Assembly: GCA_903824455.1 (NCBI GenBank)
Contig: CAIJWY010000132.1
Location: 1 to 16,029, forward strand
Length of the DNA: 16,029 nt
From: an uncultured Micrococcales bacterium
Lineage (GTDB): Bacteria > Actinomycetota > Actinomycetes > Actinomycetales > Microbacteriaceae
Reading direction: 5' to 3'
Shown: in pieces, positions 14,079 through 16,029 of the stretch
Position numbering within the stretch: position 1 is the first letter of the stretch
Layout: every line of letters begins with the position of its first letter
Made by a program: the position numbers and the translations under genes
Notes under the pieces: generated by a model
Seen by the model: the letters and a program-made list of their open reading frames with translations, nothing else
What the model was told of the DNA's origin: nothing
The model's database searches: none

Positions 14079-14888
14079 ATGCCTAAGACCTTGAACATTG
14101 CCACCATTAACGTCAACGGCATCCGCGCCGCCCATCGCAACGGCTTTGGCAACTGGCTCAAGGAAAACAACCCCGACATCATCACCCTTCAAGAGGTTAG
14201 AGCCGAACTTGCCGATGTTGAAAAGGTGATCGCCGATATTTGGCCAGGGGCCAACATCTACCTCGACGAGGCAACCGCCAAAGGCCGAGCCGGCGTTGCC
14301 ATCATCACGAAGCTCACCCCAACTAGAACTAGCACAGCGTTTGGCGCTGAAGATTTCGACTCCAAGGGTCGCTGGCTTGAAGCCGACTTCGACATCGAGG
14401 GAAAAACGGTCACGGTTGTTTCCACCTACGTTCACGCCGGTGAAGTGAACACCCCTAAGCAGGTCGAGAAATGGAAATTCCTCGACGCGATGCTCGTGAG
14501 AATGAATCAACTGAAAGATAGCGAAAACCTAGTTGTGATAACCGGCGATCTCAACGTTGGTCACACCGAACTCGACATTAAAAACTGGAAAGGCAACCTG
14601 AAGAACTCCGGTTTCTTGCCCGAAGAGCGTGCCTATTTCGATAAGTTCATGGGCGAACTCAATTTCGTTGACGTAGGCCGAGCAGCCCATCCAGACGAAC
14701 CAGGCCCCTACACCTGGTGGTCTCAACGCGGGCAAGCTTTTGACACCAACACCGGCTGGCGCATCGATTACCACCTGGCAACACCGGCATTAGCCGCCAA
14801 GGCAAGCAACTATAAGGTTCACCGAGCTCCCGCCTACGACCAAAGATGGACCGACCACTCACCGGTCACCGTCGACTACTCCATCTAG
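14079..14888 (+). CDS. xth: Exodeoxyribonuclease III (AP endonuclease family 1)
   Basis: A 269-residue enzyme of the exonuclease-endonuclease-phosphatase fold, which cuts DNA 5' of abasic sites and removes 3' blocking groups in base-excision repair. The N-terminus IATINVNGIRAA supplies N11, LQEVR supplies the metal ligand E39, TGDLNV supplies D157 and N159, WRIDYHLA supplies D230, and TDHSPV near the end supplies the D259-H260 pair. All catalytic residues expected for ExoIII are present and the length is normal. The ATG at 14079 starts directly at the fold. Its stop TAG lies 9 nt before trpS. A paired xth-trpS arrangement hints at coexpression, though trpS may have its own promoter. Confidence 0.94.
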   Translation: MPKTLNIATINVNGIRAAHRNGFGNWLKENNPDIITLQEVRAELADVEKVIADIWPGANIYLDEATAKGRAGVAIITKLTPTRTSTAFGAEDFDSKGRWLEADFDIEGKTVTVVSTYVHAGEVNTPKQVEKWKFLDAMLVRMNQLKDSENLVVITGDLNVGHTELDIKNWKGNLKNSGFLPEERAYFDKFMGELNFVDVGRAAHPDEPGPYTWWSQRGQAFDTNTGWRIDYHLATPALAAKASNYKVHRAPAYDQRWTDHSPVTVDYSI

Positions 14889-14897
14889 GATTAACCC
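14886..14897 (+). promoter_or_regulatory. Possible trpS promoter or ribosome site overlapping the exonuclease stop codon
   Basis: TAGGAT (14886-14891) contains the exonuclease stop TAG and lies 6 nt before the trpS ATG, the spacing of a leaderless -10. The same bases include AGGA, 7 nt from the ATG, which would be a normal Shine-Dalgarno if trpS is cotranscribed. The sequence alone cannot decide. Confidence 0.35.
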
Positions 14898-15905
14898 ATG
14901 ACTAAGCCAAACCTGCTTTCCGGCATGCAACCTTCGGCCGGTTCCCTTCACCTCGGCAACTATCTCGGCGCCTTGGTCAACTGGGCTGGCATGCAGGACG
15001 ACTACAACGCCTACTACGTCATCGTTGATCTTCACGCAATTACTTCACCTCAAAAACCCGCAGAGCTAAGAACTAACTCTCGTCGCACAGCCGCCCAATA
15101 CATTGCCGCCGGCATCGACGTTACGAAATCGGCACTATTTGTGCAAAGCCACGTGCCCGCTCACGCGCAGCTAGCCTGGGTTCTCAACTGCATCACCGGC
15201 TTCGGCGAAGCCAGCCGCATGACCCAGTTCAAAGACAAGAGCCAGAAAGCCGGCGCCGACTCCGCGAGCGTGGGCCTCTTCACCTACCCGATCCTTCAAG
15301 CCGCCGACATCCTGCTCTACCAACCAAAGGCCGTGCCGGTTGGGGAAGACCAGCGCCAGCACATCGAACTAACCCGCGACCTAGCGATGCGTTTCAACGC
15401 CCGGTTCGGCGACACCTTCACCATCCCTGAAGCTGTGATCCTCAAAGAAACAGCGAAGATCTACGACCTTCAAAACCCAACCGCCAAGATGTCGAAGTCG
15501 ACCGCCGACCCCAAGGGTTTGGTCAACATCATGGACGACAACGCCACCATCTTGAAGAAGATCAAGAGCGCTGTCACCGACACCGAGGGCATCATCAAAT
15601 TTGATCGCGAAGCCAAAGCTGGCGTCAGCAATCTACTTGGAATCTACTCAGCCATTTCCGGTCGCTCAATCGAAAGCATTGAGGGCGAATTCGAGGGAGC
15701 CGGCTACGGCGTTCTAAAAGCCGAAGTCGCCAATGTCGTGATCGCCGCCATCGAACCAATCCGCGAGCGCACCCAAGAACTCATGAGCGACCAGAATGAA
15801 CTCGACCGCCTACTGGCCGAAGGCGCAGATAAGGCCAATGAGGTGGCCGAGGCAACTCTGGCTAAGGTCTACGACGCCATCGGCTTCCTAAAAGCCGCCA
15901 AGTAA
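14898..15905 (+). CDS. trpS: Tryptophanyl-tRNA synthetase
   Basis: A 335-residue class Ic synthetase that activates tryptophan with ATP and charges tRNA-Trp in the cytosol. SGMQPSAGSLHLGNYLGA includes the HIGH-like motif (H18-L-G-N21). VIVDLHAIT, the FKDKSQKAGAD segment, FTYPILQAADILLY and VPVGEDQRQHIELTRDLA form the tryptophan site, and AKMSKS (K197 to S201) is the KMSKS loop that positions ATP. The C-terminal helical domain recognises the anticodon. Length is normal for bacterial TrpRS. The ATG at 14898 is the only sensible start. Confidence 0.97.
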   Translation: MTKPNLLSGMQPSAGSLHLGNYLGALVNWAGMQDDYNAYYVIVDLHAITSPQKPAELRTNSRRTAAQYIAAGIDVTKSALFVQSHVPAHAQLAWVLNCITGFGEASRMTQFKDKSQKAGADSASVGLFTYPILQAADILLYQPKAVPVGEDQRQHIELTRDLAMRFNARFGDTFTIPEAVILKETAKIYDLQNPTAKMSKSTADPKGLVNIMDDNATILKKIKSAVTDTEGIIKFDREAKAGVSNLLGIYSAISGRSIESIEGEFEGAGYGVLKAEVANVVIAAIEPIRERTQELMSDQNELDRLLAEGADKANEVAEATLAKVYDAIGFLKAAK

Positions 15906-15954
15906 GGAATAACTAAGGCAACTCTCAGGTTTTTCTGTAATGCTTGTATTAGCA

Positions 15955-16029
15955 ACAAAGTTCTTCGGGGTCAGTGAAAATCTGAGCCGGCGGTTATAGT
16001 CCGCGACCCGACAGGTGGAAACACTTGGC
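15955..16029 (+). ncRNA. FMN riboswitch (RFN element), 5' part
   Basis: The leader after trpS carries the RFN consensus. TTCGGGGTC at about 15964-15972 pairs with GACCCGA at 16005-16011. Inside are TCAG(N7)CTGA (15971-15985) and the highly conserved GCCGGCGGT...AGTCCGCGAC (15986-16006). Next comes a hairpin CAGGTG-GAAA-CACTTG (16012-16027) with a GNRA loop, the usual variable arm. The 3' half, including the second GGTGAAA...CCGACGGT segment, lies beyond the window. This class binds flavin mononucleotide and turns down riboflavin synthesis or uptake genes, so such a gene should start just to the right. About 50 nt separates it from trpS (15906-15954); that stretch is T-rich around 15930 and must hold the promoter, but no clear boxes are seen. 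Confidence 0.85.

Noticed and set aside
13932..14510. Open frame of 192 codons on the minus strand, antisense to exonuclease III and the Rieske gene
   Set aside because: No recognisable motif, and the plus-strand genes have full catalytic motifs; it is a shadow of their codon bias.

Overview
The window looks like ordinary, tightly packed chromosome from a moderate-GC actinobacterium. My best guess is a streamlined Microbacteriaceae-type organism such as the freshwater Rhodoluna/Aquiluna group, but that is an inference from gene content and compactness, not a proven assignment. Support comes from the biotin carboxylase-BCCP fusion, the trimeric-type purine nucleoside phosphorylase next to a PGM2-like phosphomutase, frequent GTG/TTG starts, many genes with a TAnnnT box only 6-7 nt before the start codon (leaderless style), and gene order. 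From general knowledge, Mycobacterium tuberculosis carries maf-accA3, deoD-pmmB, add and sdhCDAB in the same broad region (Rv3282-Rv3319), with trpS not far away.

Layout: 1-638 (-) 5' part of a TRAM-domain RNA methyltransferase, divergent from maf (664-1296, +) across only 25 bp. Then acyl-CoA carboxylase alpha chain (1327-3093, +) and an overlapping pair, purine nucleoside phosphorylase and phosphopentomutase/phosphohexomutase (3137-5550, +). These run head-on into a four-gene minus-strand operon: BMP-family lipoprotein (8329-7349), adenosine deaminase (7334-6249), PTS EIIA (6252-5827) and PTS EIIB (5822-5547). The two convergent units overlap by 4 nt at their stop codons. Divergent from the lipoprotein is sdhCDAB (8426-11765, +), followed 2 nt later by a secreted CotH-kinase-like protein with Ig-like repeats (11768-13516). 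A palindrome-rich 94-bp gap precedes a small exported Rieske protein (13611-14060). Exonuclease III (14079-14888) and trpS (14898-15905) follow, and the window ends inside an FMN riboswitch (about 15955-16029 and beyond).

How it fits together: the lipoprotein, adenosine deaminase, nucleoside phosphorylase and phosphomutase form a plausible purine nucleoside uptake and salvage route. Nucleoside is captured, adenosine is deaminated to inosine, inosine is phosphorolysed to hypoxanthine plus (deoxy)ribose-1-P, and that is isomerised to the 5-phosphate. The PTS IIA/IIB pair sits in the same operon with no IIC, and the binding lipoprotein has no ABC ATPase or permease beside it, so both transport assignments are incomplete here. 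sdhCDAB is a complete complex II. No mobile element, CRISPR array, rRNA or tRNA gene was recognised. I found no clearly new biological system. The best leads are the nucleoside/PTS operon, the CotH-like gene attached to the sdh operon, and the phased palindromes before the Rieske gene.
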